Of a stretch of 64,000 nucleotides of DNA, positions 14,101-64,000 are shown one piece after another. This DNA is from Apteryx mantelli. Its lineage: Eukaryota > Chordata > Aves > Apterygiformes > Apterygidae. The notes under the pieces are model-generated. The model was not told where the DNA came from. It did no database searches and saw only the letters and a program-made list of their open reading frames with translations. Positions within the stretch are counted from its first letter, which is position 1. Every line of letters begins with the position of its first letter. The position numbers and the translations under genes were made by a program. The stretch spans positions 83,307,268-83,371,267 of the forward strand of contig NC_089981.1 of NCBI RefSeq assembly GCF_036417845.1, in the 5' to 3' direction.

Positions 14101-15214
14101 TGTTTATGCAGGAGAACAAGTTTTAGGGAAACATAGCTATGATTCTGATGTAGCTTTATTTCTGATTTTCAGTTTGGGGCTCCAATTTTATATTGGAGCT
14201 TAATTGCACAGACCTGCTGCTAAGAAGCTAGAAATGCCAGGCTCTAGGGTATCTCCCCCATCTCAAATGATAAAATATAGATCAACATATTAACAAAACT
14301 CTTTCAACAAGATTGTCTAGCAATAGTCAACTACTTTACTACTTGTGTACCATATGGAAGTGAAAATTTATTTAAGTGTAGCTTAATAGCTGCTTTGTAT
14401 TACATAAATGTATTACTTTGCTATGTTTCACTTGTGTCTTACTCTACTTCTCAGATATAAAAGTGCTAAGCCAAATTAAAAGAAATATCGCATCTGGAAA
14501 TAATGAAGAACTTTCCCACTCTCTAAATCTTGCCATTTGAGTCTGAGGTCTAATTTCTTAATTTTACACAAGACATTTCTGTGGAGGCCTAACTTCCTTA
14601 GGGCATAAAATCCCTGAAGAGATTAGGCTATTTCCATTTTAAAGACATTAGATCCCATCTGAAAGTAACAAAATTTTAAAAAGCTTACCATGACATCAGT
14701 CACTGCTTTTATTCTACTAATATGAGGAACTTTTGTGGTGGGCACCCAATATCATATTTAACAGAGCCCAGTTGGTGTTGAAAATTGCATTCACGTTTCA
14801 TTTAGGAAGAAAAAGGACTGTAAAGGGGTACATGAAAGTTTAGAGAGCTGGGGTAAGATTAGGGTTCCGTAAACACAAATTTCCTTTGTCGCCAATAGAT
14901 TCAGAATTTCACCTTTCAAGTCCAAACCTTCTCTGATCACAACAATACATAAAATAAAGGTATGATCTAGTTCAAAGATGAAACACTAGTGGAAATGTGA
15001 ATGAGAGAGAAAAAGAAAGAAGTCTTTCACTGGAAGGAGTATGGAGGTAAATTCAGTAATATTCAAAACCAGGCATTAATTGAAATATATCTATTTTTAA
15101 CTGAAAAACAGAAATAGTTCCTAACACTATTAAAATGTAATATGCTAGATGTGGAAAGACACCTGTTTTTTAAAAATGACTCCAATATGATTCAAGTATA
15201 CTGAGGTATAAAAC
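8121..15214. other. Intergenic DNA downstream of SLC38A6, no gene seen
   Basis: Mostly AT-rich. It includes a G10 run (about 8981-8990) followed by a T run, and a likely fossil repeat near 10330-10450. No RNA gene, conserved coding exon or intact mobile element was recognised. Confidence 0.6.
10330..10450 (+). repeat. Possible ancient sauropsid interspersed repeat fragment
   Basis: The order of words (AATGGCCATATAGGGTCTGG, CAAAAGGCCCACCTAGGTCC, then GTATCCCCTCTCT) resembles a widespread decayed reptile/bird repeat with the theme GGGTCAGACCAAAGGTCCA. Recognition is from memory; the family is not named. Confidence 0.35.
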
Positions 15215-15220
15215 TTTATT
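15215..15220 (-). terminator. SLC38A6: Candidate poly(A) signal of SLC38A6
   Basis: Canonical AATAAA on the minus strand, 620 nt after the stop codon. It is the first canonical signal downstream of the last exon. Cleavage would fall roughly at 15185-15205. Confidence 0.45.
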
Positions 15221-15839
15221 GAAAAAAACATTAACAAACCTTAGAGGAAACCTTATTATCATGATGTGCCCTTTAAACTGGGCTGAGGCAAGCATCTTCT
15301 GGATCCATATTAGGATAAAATCATCTGGAACCAGGAAGTTCTTGTTATGAAATGGCTGAAATTTTAGAACTTATTCTGCTGAAATCAATAAAAGTCTATC
15401 ATTATTTGGGATAACGTGTGATGTGCATATCATGACTGATATAAAATCTGTCCAATTCATTCTCTTTAAAAGAAAAGAAAATCAGAAGTTATTTCCAGGT
15501 TCTATTTGTTGTTCACTCTATGCATTAGAACATTTCTGGATTGCAGAAATTCTGAACAGACCCTTTTTACCTGCCATGATTACATCATTAAAAACTATTA
15601 TTTTAAAATCACAAAGACTAGTTGTGCAATAACTGAAGAGAATGACTCAAGATTAAACTTGAGTTTAATTGAAGACTCATTAATAATGGAGTAAAAAAAG
15701 AGGGTTTTTTTTTCCCCCCATGGACAGCTTTGGTCAATTCTTTTTTTCTTTAGGATGTCCAGCATTCACTTCAGCAGTTTTGGTATGTCTCTGTTTTGCT
15801 GTCTTTCTCAAGTCCAGTTTAGACAGAGGTGATAGGCTT
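15215..15839 (-). other. SLC38A6: SLC38A6 3' UTR, probable extent
   Basis: AT-rich sequence follows the stop. A minus-strand ATTAAA (15664-15669) and an AATAAA (15215-15220) are both present, so either a short (about 0.2 kb) or a longer (about 0.65 kb) 3' UTR is plausible. Open frames on the opposite strand are short and unconvincing. The boundary is inferred, not seen. Confidence 0.5.
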
Positions 15840-56110
<40,271 letters not shown>

Positions 56111-56310
56111 GGCAGCCCGCGCCGCGCCGCCTCGCCTCGCCTCTGCGGGCCGCCGCGGCGGGCGGCGGGGAGCAGGGGGCGGGGCCGCCACTCAGGCCCC
56201 GCCTCCCGAGGCGGCTCGGCCACACGGGGCGGCCGGGGGGCGGTGTCACGGCGCGTCGCGGCGGCGATGACGTGCCGGGGGCGCCGGCGCGCGTGTGGCC
56301 GGGGCTCGGC

Positions 56311-56315
56311 ATGAG
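56311..56315 (+). CDS. TRMT5: TRMT5 coding exon 1 (ATG plus 2 nt)
   Basis: The sequence GGC-ATGAG|GTGAGG provides a start codon and a good donor. Spliced to exon 2 it reads [12 protein letters not shown], which lines up with the vertebrate TRMT5 N-terminus (MVLWILWRPFGFS-type). An ATG at 57782 lies upstream of the exon 2 acceptor, inside the intron, and would be used only if transcription began inside intron 1. Confidence 0.75.
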
Positions 56316-59300
56316 GTGAGGGCGGGGGAGCGGGGGGGAGAGGGGAGGCGCGGGGCGGGGGGCGGTCGCCGTGGCGACGGCGCGGCCGCGGCCTGCGGGC
56401 GGGGTGGGGAGAGGAGAGGGCTCCCGCGGAGGGGCCTGCGGCGCGGCCGGGCAGGGACAGGGACAGGGACCGGGGCCGGGACCGGGACCGGGGCCGGGGC
56501 CCCTTGGGGCCTCGCCCGGGCCGCACGCGTGGCCCCGCGCGGGCCTTCCCGGAGGCGGTGCGGGGAAGGTCCCCGTGAAACGGCGTCGCCCTGATGCCTT
56601 CCCGCCGGGCCCGGCACGGCGGCCTGCGCGCCATGTGGTGCGGGGCAGGGCCCGGTGCCGGCTGGGCGGGGAGAGCCGTGGGGCGCTCGGGCCTCGGAAG
56701 GAGCCCCGTGCCCTCCGGCGGCCGTGGGGAGCGCCGCGTTTGTTCTCAAGTCAGCGGGGAGAGGAGACGCGCCTTGCCGAAGGCTCCGATCGGGAGGCTG
56801 AGCTGGCCTGGAGATGGAGGGCGGCCTGGCTGCAAGCCGGGACTTCGGGGAGGGAGGATGGGAACAAGGGCGGCTCTGCTAGGCGCTGGGCGCAGCCTGG
56901 GTTTTGGGGAGCAGGCCGCGTGGCTCGTGACCCCGAAGGAGAAGAGGCTGTACACTGGGAAGAAGTATGCTGAGAGGTCTGAGGCGGGCGAGGGCTGGTT
57001 TCCCTTCAGTGCTAGGTTTTGCATGTCCCCTTGTCTACCCCCAATCTCACAAGAGCCAGGAGAAAGGTCAGCCCCACACACTGCCTAAATCATTGCTTCC
57101 CCGCTGGCAGCCAACGCAGAGCAAGAACAGTTGGGCCTCTTCGGACCATTTCTGTAATCAAACAAACCATTTAAAGAAGACTAAAGCTACTTTTCAAGTC
57201 ACCTTCCTATGAATGGGCTGTGGAGGACTGTTCAGCCGCTTGAACAGACCTTGCTGATGCTTCCCTGTACCTTCGGGAGACCTCTGCATTTAATCCATCG
57301 TCTTCTGGGCCTTTGGTGTAGCTCATGGAGCAAAGGCATTGCAGAGCACATAACCCTTCCTAAGGAGCAAACCAGGGTGCAGGGGGCAGAAATGGCTAAA
57401 GTGACTGTGACCACTGTTGCTAATAACTGTTTTCTAGCAACCACTGCTTGGTAACCAATTTTATCAGAGAAAGAAAGGATCCAACAGTAGGATCAAGACA
57501 GTAGAATTTTTTCTGCATTTGACTTACTGGGATTACTGTCACATTTACTAGAACAAAGAGAGTTCATTGTGTTTTGGCAGGAGAGGATTGAAGTTAATTA
57601 ATGTTTAAGTCTAAAATACATTTGCAAAAGGACAGAAATTTGTAGTATATAATTCATAATAAGTAGCTTTACAAAACTATTGTGGATTATTTGGTTACAA
57701 ATGGAAATTCTAGTTTAAGAGAACAGCAAATCCATGTGATTTGCGGCCTTTTTAGTGGAATGATTACATAATGTCTATAAAATGAATAATTTCTCTTCTA
57801 GGACTTTATGGAGATTTGGATACTCTGCCAGACTACTGAACACTAATCATTTTAGGACAGCTGCATCAAGTACATCATTTCCAGCAGTTTGGATGCTATT
57901 GGCACAATATTCTGGCAGAATACCTGGATCCTTTGTAGTAGTTCAAAGAAATAGTTTCTTTACAATGCCTGAAACTGTAGAGGATAAAGCTGATCTAGAA
58001 CTGTATTCGCCACCTCCTAAAGTGCGTGGAATGACACAACTCAGTAGAGAAGCTTTCAAAAGGACAGTTGTTGTTCCAGTTCTTAAAGTTAAGAAAGAAA
58101 TAATAGGTACTTTGTTAAAGTCCTTAAAACATACGGTACTACAGCGTCCCGGTCTAAAACGAGTGATCGAAGATCCGGAGGATGAGAACAGTAGACTTCT
58201 TATATTGGATCCTCATAAAATACCAGAATTCTCATTGGGAGAATCAGAACAAGAGATATTAAAACAATTTAATATTCCTCCTGCGGTACGCAAGTATGAC
58301 TTGGAGCTGACCTATGACAATTTCAAGTCGGAGGAGATCCTACGAGCAGTCCTTCCCGAAGGTCAAGATGTCACCTCTGGATTTAGCCGTGTTGGTCACA
58401 TAGCACATTTGAATCTTAGAGATCATCAGCTACCTTACAGACATTTGATTGGTAGGTGAAACGATTTGTATTCCCAAAGGTATTTCAAACAATTGTTCTA
58501 TCTATAAGTTGTTAGTTGTACAAAGAAAACTTTAGGCATCTTTATTGCTTTAAAATTTTGACTATAAATAGCCTTGTATTTCAAACTGATGCTTTAGCTG
58601 TACACAAAAGACAGAATTCTGTCCTCTTACAGTGACAGAGCATTGGATCGATGTAACGTATGTGCCTTAGAGAGATCAGGTAACATCTACAACCCTGAGA
58701 GATTAGAGGGAGGTTGTTCAAAAACATGCTTGCTTTTGTAAATTTAACTGTAAACTACTGTATTTATGTATTTTATAGAACACTGAGAGGTTGCACTGCC
58801 TTAAACTGAATATTTTTTTACCCTCTCGTTCAGGCCAGGTTATAATTGACAAGAATCCAGGAGTCACCTGTGTAGTGAATAAAACCAGTATTATTGACAG
58901 CACATACCGAAATTTTCAAATGGAAGTGCTAGCTGGAGAGAGCAACCTGGTAACCAAGGTACATGTTTTTTCCCCATATTGTCTTAGATTTAATATGTTA
59001 AAAAACAAAAACATGATTGGAAAGAAGATGTGATGAAAAATCACTATTAAAAACATTCCTTTGCATGCTACCCCTTTTAGAATGTAAGTGTCAGACGTTA
59101 CTTTTACATTCATTTCTGCTGATCTGCCAAGAATAAAATCACAGCTATAGGGATCACAAAGATAAGTGTTCTTTCAAGTACATAGCATAGATTTTTAATG
59201 AGTGGTAAAAGTAACTAAAGTAAAGGTTTCTTACAAGAGATAATAATTACAGACTTCGCAGTGGGATTTTTGGCATTTTTTTTGTTTTGTTTTGTATGCA

Positions 59301-62080
59301 AAGTCAAAATTTGTAGTGCATTTGATCTAAAAAACGCTGTATCTTAATTTCACCAAGCATTGTACAGTGGCTGGTATAGAACATCAGACCCAGTTTTTAC
59401 CACTCCCTGGCTTTGCAACTTGGGCAAGAGTTTGCCTATGCTTGTTTTTCTTTCTGTTGGCAACGAGACAAAACCTCACCGCTCTTCTCTTCTGAGATTT
59501 TTCAGGTGAAAACATTATTGTCTAACTGCTAAGTATTCCTCACAATGGGTTTCTTGGCGTTAGCTGGAAATTTGGCTACTGGTTTGACCAAAAAATATTT
59601 TTCCTAGCTGGTAGCACTTTTATTCGTTTAGAAGAGAGAACATTTGATTGCTAAGGAAAAACATTGAATAGCTTGCTAGAACTGTACATGCACAGAGAAG
59701 GCATTTGAATTGTCAAGTCAGAAGTGACAGTCAAATCTTATGCAGATGGTATTAGCTCATTAAGCATACATCTAGTATACTGCTGAGCTGCAAACTGCCG
59801 AATGTATAATACAGTTTAGTTTTGCTGGCAAAGCAAATGATGCTGTGATTTGGATTGTATGTTACTTTACTTCAGAGTAACACAAGAAAAAATTCAATGT
59901 GGTAGTGGAAAGGGAGCATTATCTTGCATTCCCCTCTCATCTGAATAAATACCGTTTCTTCTTTAGGTCTATTCTTAGATTGGTCATCCCAAAGTTCTGG
60001 TTTGAATCAGTTTCCAAGACTTTGTCACCTTGAGAAACAAAATACAGTATTTGTTAAAACTGCAGAATTGGCTCTTGATGGCTTTGAATCTGGCTGAGTG
60101 CTGCCATTCTTGTGCTGTTTTCATTCTCAGACACTTATTTACTATGTAGACTCTAGGCTAAGGAGGGCTTGAGGCATCTTCCCAAGGTCTGTTTTCAATA
60201 AAGTAGTTGTCAGCCAGCCACAAAGCTCTTGAAAAGCCTCAGTTTTTTTTTTTTTATGGTCATTTTAAGTTGCTGCTTTATTTCCACCTGGTGATTGAGA
60301 CATTCATAAGCCAGCTGTCTGGATTGACAGTTGGAACATTCCTTATGGCTATTTCTGATGAGTAGACCTGTTTATACAAGATTCATGTGTACTATTAATG
60401 GGACAAATGTCAATGTACACATTACCTTTTGATAAAGCGCTGTGTTTTTTAGCTGTCTTAATTACTGATATAGCTTAAACATGTCTGGAATGTGAACACA
60501 GAGGCTTAAACAAATGTTTTGGACTTTCAGGTCAAAGAAAATAATATTGCATATGAATTGGACTTCTCAAAAGTCTACTGGAATCCCCGTCTTTCCACAG
60601 AGCATGGCCGTATCGTTGAGCTTTTAAAGCCTGGTGATGTTCTTTTCGATGTCTTTGCTGGGGTTGGACCTTTTGCTATTCCAGCAGCAAAGAAAAAGTG
60701 CAGTGTATTTGCAAATGATCTCAATCCTGAATCCTACAACTGGCTTCTGCACAACTGTAAACTAAACAAAGTATACAACAAAATAAAAGCATTCAACATG
60801 GATGGCAGGGACTTTCTGCTGGGGCCAGTTAGAGAGGAACTAAGTAAAGAGCTTCCACTTCAAACAGAAGAACAGAAAACCTCTTTTCATATAGTCATGA
60901 ATTTGCCAGCTTTGGCTCTTGAATTTCTAGATGTTTTCAGACATCTCTTAGTCGGAGAGCCATGCAGCACTGCTGTCCTTCCCACAGTGCACTGCTATGG
61001 TTTCTCCAAACATGGTGATCCAGCCAAAGATATTCAGGAACGAGCTGAGGCTTCGCTGGGAACCTCCTTAGATGGACGCTGTTCTACTTACCTGGTTAGA
61101 AATGTTGCACCGAACAAGGAGATGATGTGCATTAGTTTCCAGATTCCAGCTGATGTCCTGTACAAGAGGCCCTGCCCTGCTGAAGGTAAAGAACAATCCT
61201 CCCAAATGGTGTTCATATTTCAGGCTACATCTTTTTGCTTTTTCAGGCTGGTCCCACATTTTCAGTGCTGTGGGCCACTTGAGCTGTGTGACAGCAATTC
61301 TCTACTGTGGTGGGAGCATGGAGGTAGCTGGGAGGACTCTAAGTGCCTGCGTGCGCGCGGCAGCTGGAGGACTTCGTGCGCTGTCAGTAACAGCGGTCCA
61401 CTCCTCTGATCCCAGCATGAGCCTCAGTAGAAGAAATGGTGGACTGGATAGGAGGATCATCCCACAGGCTATAAACCAGATCTTTATGCCTCAGATAGCA
61501 TGTTGGGGGAGGATAAGGTATCTAACATCAAGCATACATTTGATTTAGCTAAATATTTAAGAACTGGGGCTCAACTTTTACCTCAGGTAGAATGGCTTAT
61601 TGCCAACTTAGTGGTCTCAGTTTTGACCTTCTCCCTTATGCTTGCATGGACTCAGTTTAGATCTGGACTCTCTACATCAGCAGAATTAGGTTATGTACAG
61701 TTTAACTGAGAAATATGAGAAATACAAATATCTTTAGATTTTTTTTTTTTAAGATATTGGTCGTTCATTTCTTGAAGTATTTGTATAAACTAATTGGTTT
61801 CACTGAAATTGGACTTTGCAACATATGACGAATGGGGAGAAGGGAGACTTTCAGCTTGCTATTCACTGTTATTGTGTTAGCAGTTTTCATTTGTAACAGT
61901 TGATCCTGACTTTAAGGGATTTAACAGGAAGAGATGAGTTAAGTTACATGGCTTATGGTTTAGTTCAGAATCTGTTTATTGTACGCTAAACTTACTTTCT
62001 CCAACCTTCTTCCAGAGAAACCAGCCTCTAAACGTCTGCGTACCAGCAAAGATTTTTCCGAAGAGACGTTATTGAGTTGA
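56311..62080 (+). CDS. TRMT5: TRMT5, tRNA (guanine37-N1)-methyltransferase; complete, 5 coding exons, 499 aa
   Basis: Five plus-strand exons join to 1500 nt (499 aa plus stop), with GT-AG borders and consistent phases; human TRMT5 is 509 aa. The enzyme transfers methyl from S-adenosylmethionine to N1 of G37 next to the anticodon, preventing +1 frameshifting. In vertebrates it acts on mitochondrial and cytosolic tRNAs. Visible landmarks are a basic, acid-free leader (residues 1-56), MPETVEDK at 57, [19 protein letters not shown] (about 120-138), [20 protein letters not shown] (the conserved D2 entry), [12 protein letters not shown] (274-285), SAM motif [13 protein letters not shown] (300-311), NDLNPES (322-328) and the NLP active-site loop (384-386). 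The usual lysine after NLPA is leucine (388) here. The last exon gives a basic KRLRTSKDF tail resembling a nuclear signal. SLC38A6 is head to head. Identity is secure; the least certain part is the 5-nt coding portion of exon 1. Confidence 0.97.
56316..57801 (+). other. TRMT5: TRMT5 intron 1
   Basis: The first 450 nt continue the CpG island and contain a G-run array. The remainder becomes AT-rich towards exon 2. Long open frames on both strands at 56.25-57.1 kb are by-products of high GC and have no recognisable protein. Confidence 0.8.
56449..56499 (+). repeat. GGGAC/CGGGG short-unit repeat with nine G-runs (G-quadruplex candidate)
   Basis: Nine runs of three or four G, separated by 2-3 nt, arise from imperfect repeats of GGGACA, GGGACC and GGGGCC. 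The short loops meet the standard G-quadruplex pattern more than once. It lies about 135 nt inside TRMT5 intron 1, on the non-template strand. Confidence 0.85.
57802..58451 (+). CDS. TRMT5: TRMT5 coding exon 2 (residues 2-218)
   Basis: 650 nt. The acceptor is TTTCTCTTCTAG and the donor GATTG|GTAGGT. It carries the mitochondrial-type leader, a second conserved in-frame ATG at codon 57 (57965-57967), and the N-terminal D1/D2 domains through [13 protein letters not shown]. Confidence 0.95.
58452..58833 (+). other. TRMT5: TRMT5 intron 2
   Basis: 382 nt, AT-rich, GTAGGT donor. No features seen. Confidence 0.9.
58834..58958 (+). CDS. TRMT5: TRMT5 coding exon 3 (residues 219-260)
   Basis: 125 nt. 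The acceptor is CTCGTTCAG and the donor CCAAG|GTACAT. It encodes [20 protein letters not shown] and [20 protein letters not shown] then TK. Confidence 0.96.
58959..60530 (+). other. TRMT5: TRMT5 intron 3
   Basis: 1572 nt of AT-rich sequence with short T runs (for example near 60243-60254). No RNA gene or mobile element was recognised. Confidence 0.9.
60531..61185 (+). CDS. TRMT5: TRMT5 coding exon 4, catalytic Rossmann domain (residues 261-478)
   Basis: 655 nt. The acceptor is GGACTTTCAG and the donor GAAG|GTAAAG. It contains the complete SAM-binding fold: [26 protein letters not shown] and [10 protein letters not shown], then [13 protein letters not shown] and [19 protein letters not shown]. 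Reading on past the donor gives an unrelated frame that ends at 61409. Confidence 0.97.
61186..62015 (+). other. TRMT5: TRMT5 intron 4
   Basis: 830 nt. The exon 4 frame runs on to a stop at 61409, so retention would give a truncated tail lacking the basic C-terminus. Nothing else was recognised. Confidence 0.9.
62016..62080 (+). CDS. TRMT5: TRMT5 coding exon 5, C-terminus and stop
   Basis: 65 nt including TGA. The acceptor is CCTTCTTCCAG. It encodes [20 protein letters not shown] then S, parallel to the human PPLKRQRTAEAFSDEK tail. The basic cluster fits a nuclear localisation signal (inference). Confidence 0.92.
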
Positions 62081-62345
62081 AGATTAGAGTTATGGTAACT
62101 ATCTTATTAGTTTGCATTAGGTACACTTAGGATACCTCTAGTCTACCCCTTAAATTATTTGAACCATGCTTGGGTTACCCACTTTAGATGTAGACGTGTC
62201 ATGCATGTTACGTCTTTCCTTGGTAAGCATTTGCTTCCTGCATTTACTTTTTCTTAACTGTGGGATCAATAACCAGACTGAAATTGTTGTTCTTATTACA
62301 AAGAATAAAATTTTGCTTTTTTTAATAAATGTTTTTTGGTACTTT
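62081..62345 (+). other. TRMT5: TRMT5 3' UTR
   Basis: About 265 nt of AT-rich sequence from the stop to the predicted cleavage zone. No other features are seen. A further AATAAA at 62731-62736 could support a longer alternative form. Confidence 0.7.
62304..62329 (+). terminator. TRMT5: Tandem poly(A) signals of TRMT5
   Basis: Two AATAAA hexamers (62304-62309 and 62324-62329) are followed by a T/G-rich element, GTTTTTTGGTACTTTT, which is the arrangement expected of a strong polyadenylation site. Cleavage is predicted near 62340-62350. Confidence 0.8.
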
Positions 62346-64000
62346 TCTCCTTTATTGTTTCACACCCCATGATAATTCAGTAACACAGACTGGGATAGCT
62401 TTCTGTTGCAGTTTTATTTTGATAATTTGCAGTTTGTAGCAGAACATACCTTAATGCTAACACATATAAGATATGAATGGTGAAAACATTGCTTTTTGTA
62501 TTTTGTAGGACTTTGGAAGACGATTTGTATGTGTATTAGGAAATAACCTTTGTTACAGTATAGAATAGGATTCTCTCTTTGACCAACAGGTTTGATGTTT
62601 GAGAATATTGGATTATTGTAAGCAGATGCACAAACAGCTCTTCTGTAAACAAGATAACCTTTCAAAAACTTGCCCCAAGTTACAAAAAGCTATAAATAAC
62701 CACACATACTTGTGCCTGGGCTTTTGGAGTAATAAATGCTTTTTAATACTAAGTGATTTAGTTAGTTTACTGACTTCTAACTCACACTGTTTTGCCCACA
62801 GTTAAAGCAGGAAAGACTTTACTGCTGTTTGTACAGTTGCGGCTTAAATACAAGCTTGTGTTAGCACACTAGACTGAGAACTGACACTTGGTTAAATGTT
62901 CCTGTCATCTGGAAATCTTGTCCTCCTGTGGCTTTTGTGCCTCTGCCTTCTCCCAGCTCCTCTCCTACCTCTCTGACTGTTCCTTCGCTGCAGTCTCCAG
63001 ATGCTGTCTCTGACTGGCTGCGTGTAGTCTGTACGGCTTCTGAAATCCTCTGCCTCTGACTTCCTTCTCTTACCCATCCAAACTATTATTGGGCAATGTC
63101 AACCACAAATAGTTTACTTGGACAGAGAACTCGAATCACCCTCTCAGCTTCAGATAGTTTCCTTCTGTCCAAGCTCAGTGCCCATATGCCGAGCAACAGT
63201 TACCAGAGGTTAGTCACCATCCCCAGCTTTGCTACTCTGGCTGGTATCCTGTCGGTCCATCACCTGGGCGTGCAACCCCAGGGTGTCCTTTTTTGGACTC
63301 CAGGGCTGTCTGGGTTCTCACCATACTACAGCTATGGCCTCTATGTTTGTTCTGCACAGCAGCGCTACGTTACAGCCTGTCCCTCAGGCACATAACTCCA
63401 TTGTCAAATTGGAAAAAAAATCATCATCATGCTGTACTATCTTGCAAGCTGCTGTAAAGATTATGGCCCGAGTCTGCTACTCCAACCCTAACAGTCCTCC
63501 ACTGACCTTTCACATGGTATCACAATAGTTTCAGCCTGTTCATCCTTGCTGGCAATGACAGTCACAGCATGTCCTTGCCCTACAAGTCATTGCTCCTCTA
63601 AGAGCAAGAGCTAGTCTCTCGCCTCTAGCCCATGATGCTATCGCCATTGTCAGCTGAATTTTCTGATGTGTGGCATTGCTTGCTCTCCTGTGCTGCCCTT
63701 CGGGTTGCCAATAAACACTTGCAAAGCTGCTTTTGTTCCTCAGAGCCCTTCATGAGCATCATGGTGGCAATGAGGCCTTTGACCATTCAGGAATGATGCA
63801 GTCACCCTATGCTTTGAACTAACGCCCCTGTCTGTTATGTATGATAGACTGCACATCCCTTTGACGTCTAACAGGCCATTGGTTTGCGGTCCAAACTTAG
63901 GGCTTCTTGGCCTTGTTACTTTACAGAAACCGGGGTCACACCACCATTTTTGTGTTGTTAGGAAAGTCAGCTGTGTAACTATGATTTTCAGTACATGACT
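62346..64000. other. Region 3' of TRMT5, unidentified
   Basis: AT-rich to about 62.88 kb. From about 62.9 kb to the window end the sequence is richer in GC, with modest open frames on both strands and a plus-strand CAATAAACACTTGC poly(A)-like signal at 63709-63722. Vertebrate gene order places MNAT1 here on the minus strand, converging on TRMT5, but no MNAT1 coding exon is recognisable. It could be 3' UTR, intergenic DNA or a decayed retroelement. Confidence 0.5.

Noticed and set aside
56111-56191. N-terminal extension of SLC38A6
   Set aside because: There is no upstream in-frame ATG; the codon at 56189-56191 is GTG, and the codon just beyond it (56192-56194) is a stop.
56371-57088. Plus-strand frames of 164-200 codons in TRMT5 intron 1
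   Set aside because: Composition-driven, mutually overlapping, no domain; they lie within an intron between well-supported exons.
57782-57801. ATG at 57782 as the TRMT5 start
   Set aside because: It lies before the exon 2 acceptor and would add residues encoded by the pyrimidine tract and AG. The exon 1 ATG joined at 57802 gives a better family N-terminus.
61186-61409. Read-through of TRMT5 exon 4 as the true C-terminus
   Set aside because: The family resemblance stops at the GTAAAG donor, and exon 5 supplies the expected basic tail in phase.
62892-63077. Arg-rich 61-codon minus-strand frame as an MNAT1 terminal exon
   Set aside because: It does not resemble the MNAT1 C-terminus, and no splice acceptor or neighbouring exon supports it.

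Overview
This is a vertebrate nuclear window, most likely from a bird. The evidence is canonical GT-AG introns, AT-rich introns with low repeat density, a sharp CpG-island promoter, and a sense-oriented decayed CR1 LINE fragment (about 48.3-49.15 kb). The species cannot be determined from the sequence alone. Two protein-coding genes can be rebuilt exon by exon, and both are intact. They are SLC38A6 on the minus strand (16 coding exons, 469 codons plus stop, 15840-56110) and TRMT5 on the plus strand (5 coding exons, 499 codons plus stop, 56311-62080). Their start codons lie 200 bp apart, head to head, in one CpG island.

Layout. From 1 to about 15.2 kb there is no recognisable protein-coding gene. 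This flank begins with a GC-rich, CpG-rich tract (about 1.1-4.6 kb) that holds two consensus TATA boxes. It continues through an AT/GC-mixed area with a motif-rich candidate regulatory block (about 7.7-8.2 kb) and ends in AT-rich sequence with fossil repeat traces. From 15.2 to 56.1 kb is SLC38A6, whose introns range from about 100 bp to 11.3 kb. Its largest intron (intron 5) contains a GC-rich islet of roughly 110 bp with a near-perfect CTCF motif between two microsatellites. From 55.6 to 56.8 kb is the shared CpG island. From 56.3 to about 62.35 kb is TRMT5, with tandem poly(A) signals. From 62.35 to 64.0 kb nothing is identified. Vertebrate synteny predicts MNAT1 converging from the right, but no MNAT1 exon is visible here.

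Function. SLC38A6 (SNAT6) is an SLC38-family, sodium-coupled neutral amino-acid-type membrane transporter. TRMT5 is the SAM-dependent tRNA guanine-37 N1-methyltransferase, which acts in mitochondria and in the nucleus/cytosol. They share a promoter region but no known pathway. Neither gene has an internal frameshift or stop: every reconstructed junction keeps phase, and the summed CDS lengths (1410 and 1500 nt) are multiples of three.

No new multi-gene system was found. The observations most worth checking are a substitution in the TRMT5 NLPA(K) motif, its one-codon first exon with a second in-frame start after a mitochondrial-type leader, the CTCF islet, a poly-T tract next to the SLC38A6 exon 12 acceptor, a candidate poison exon in intron 11, and the twin-TATA CpG island at 2.2-2.8 kb.
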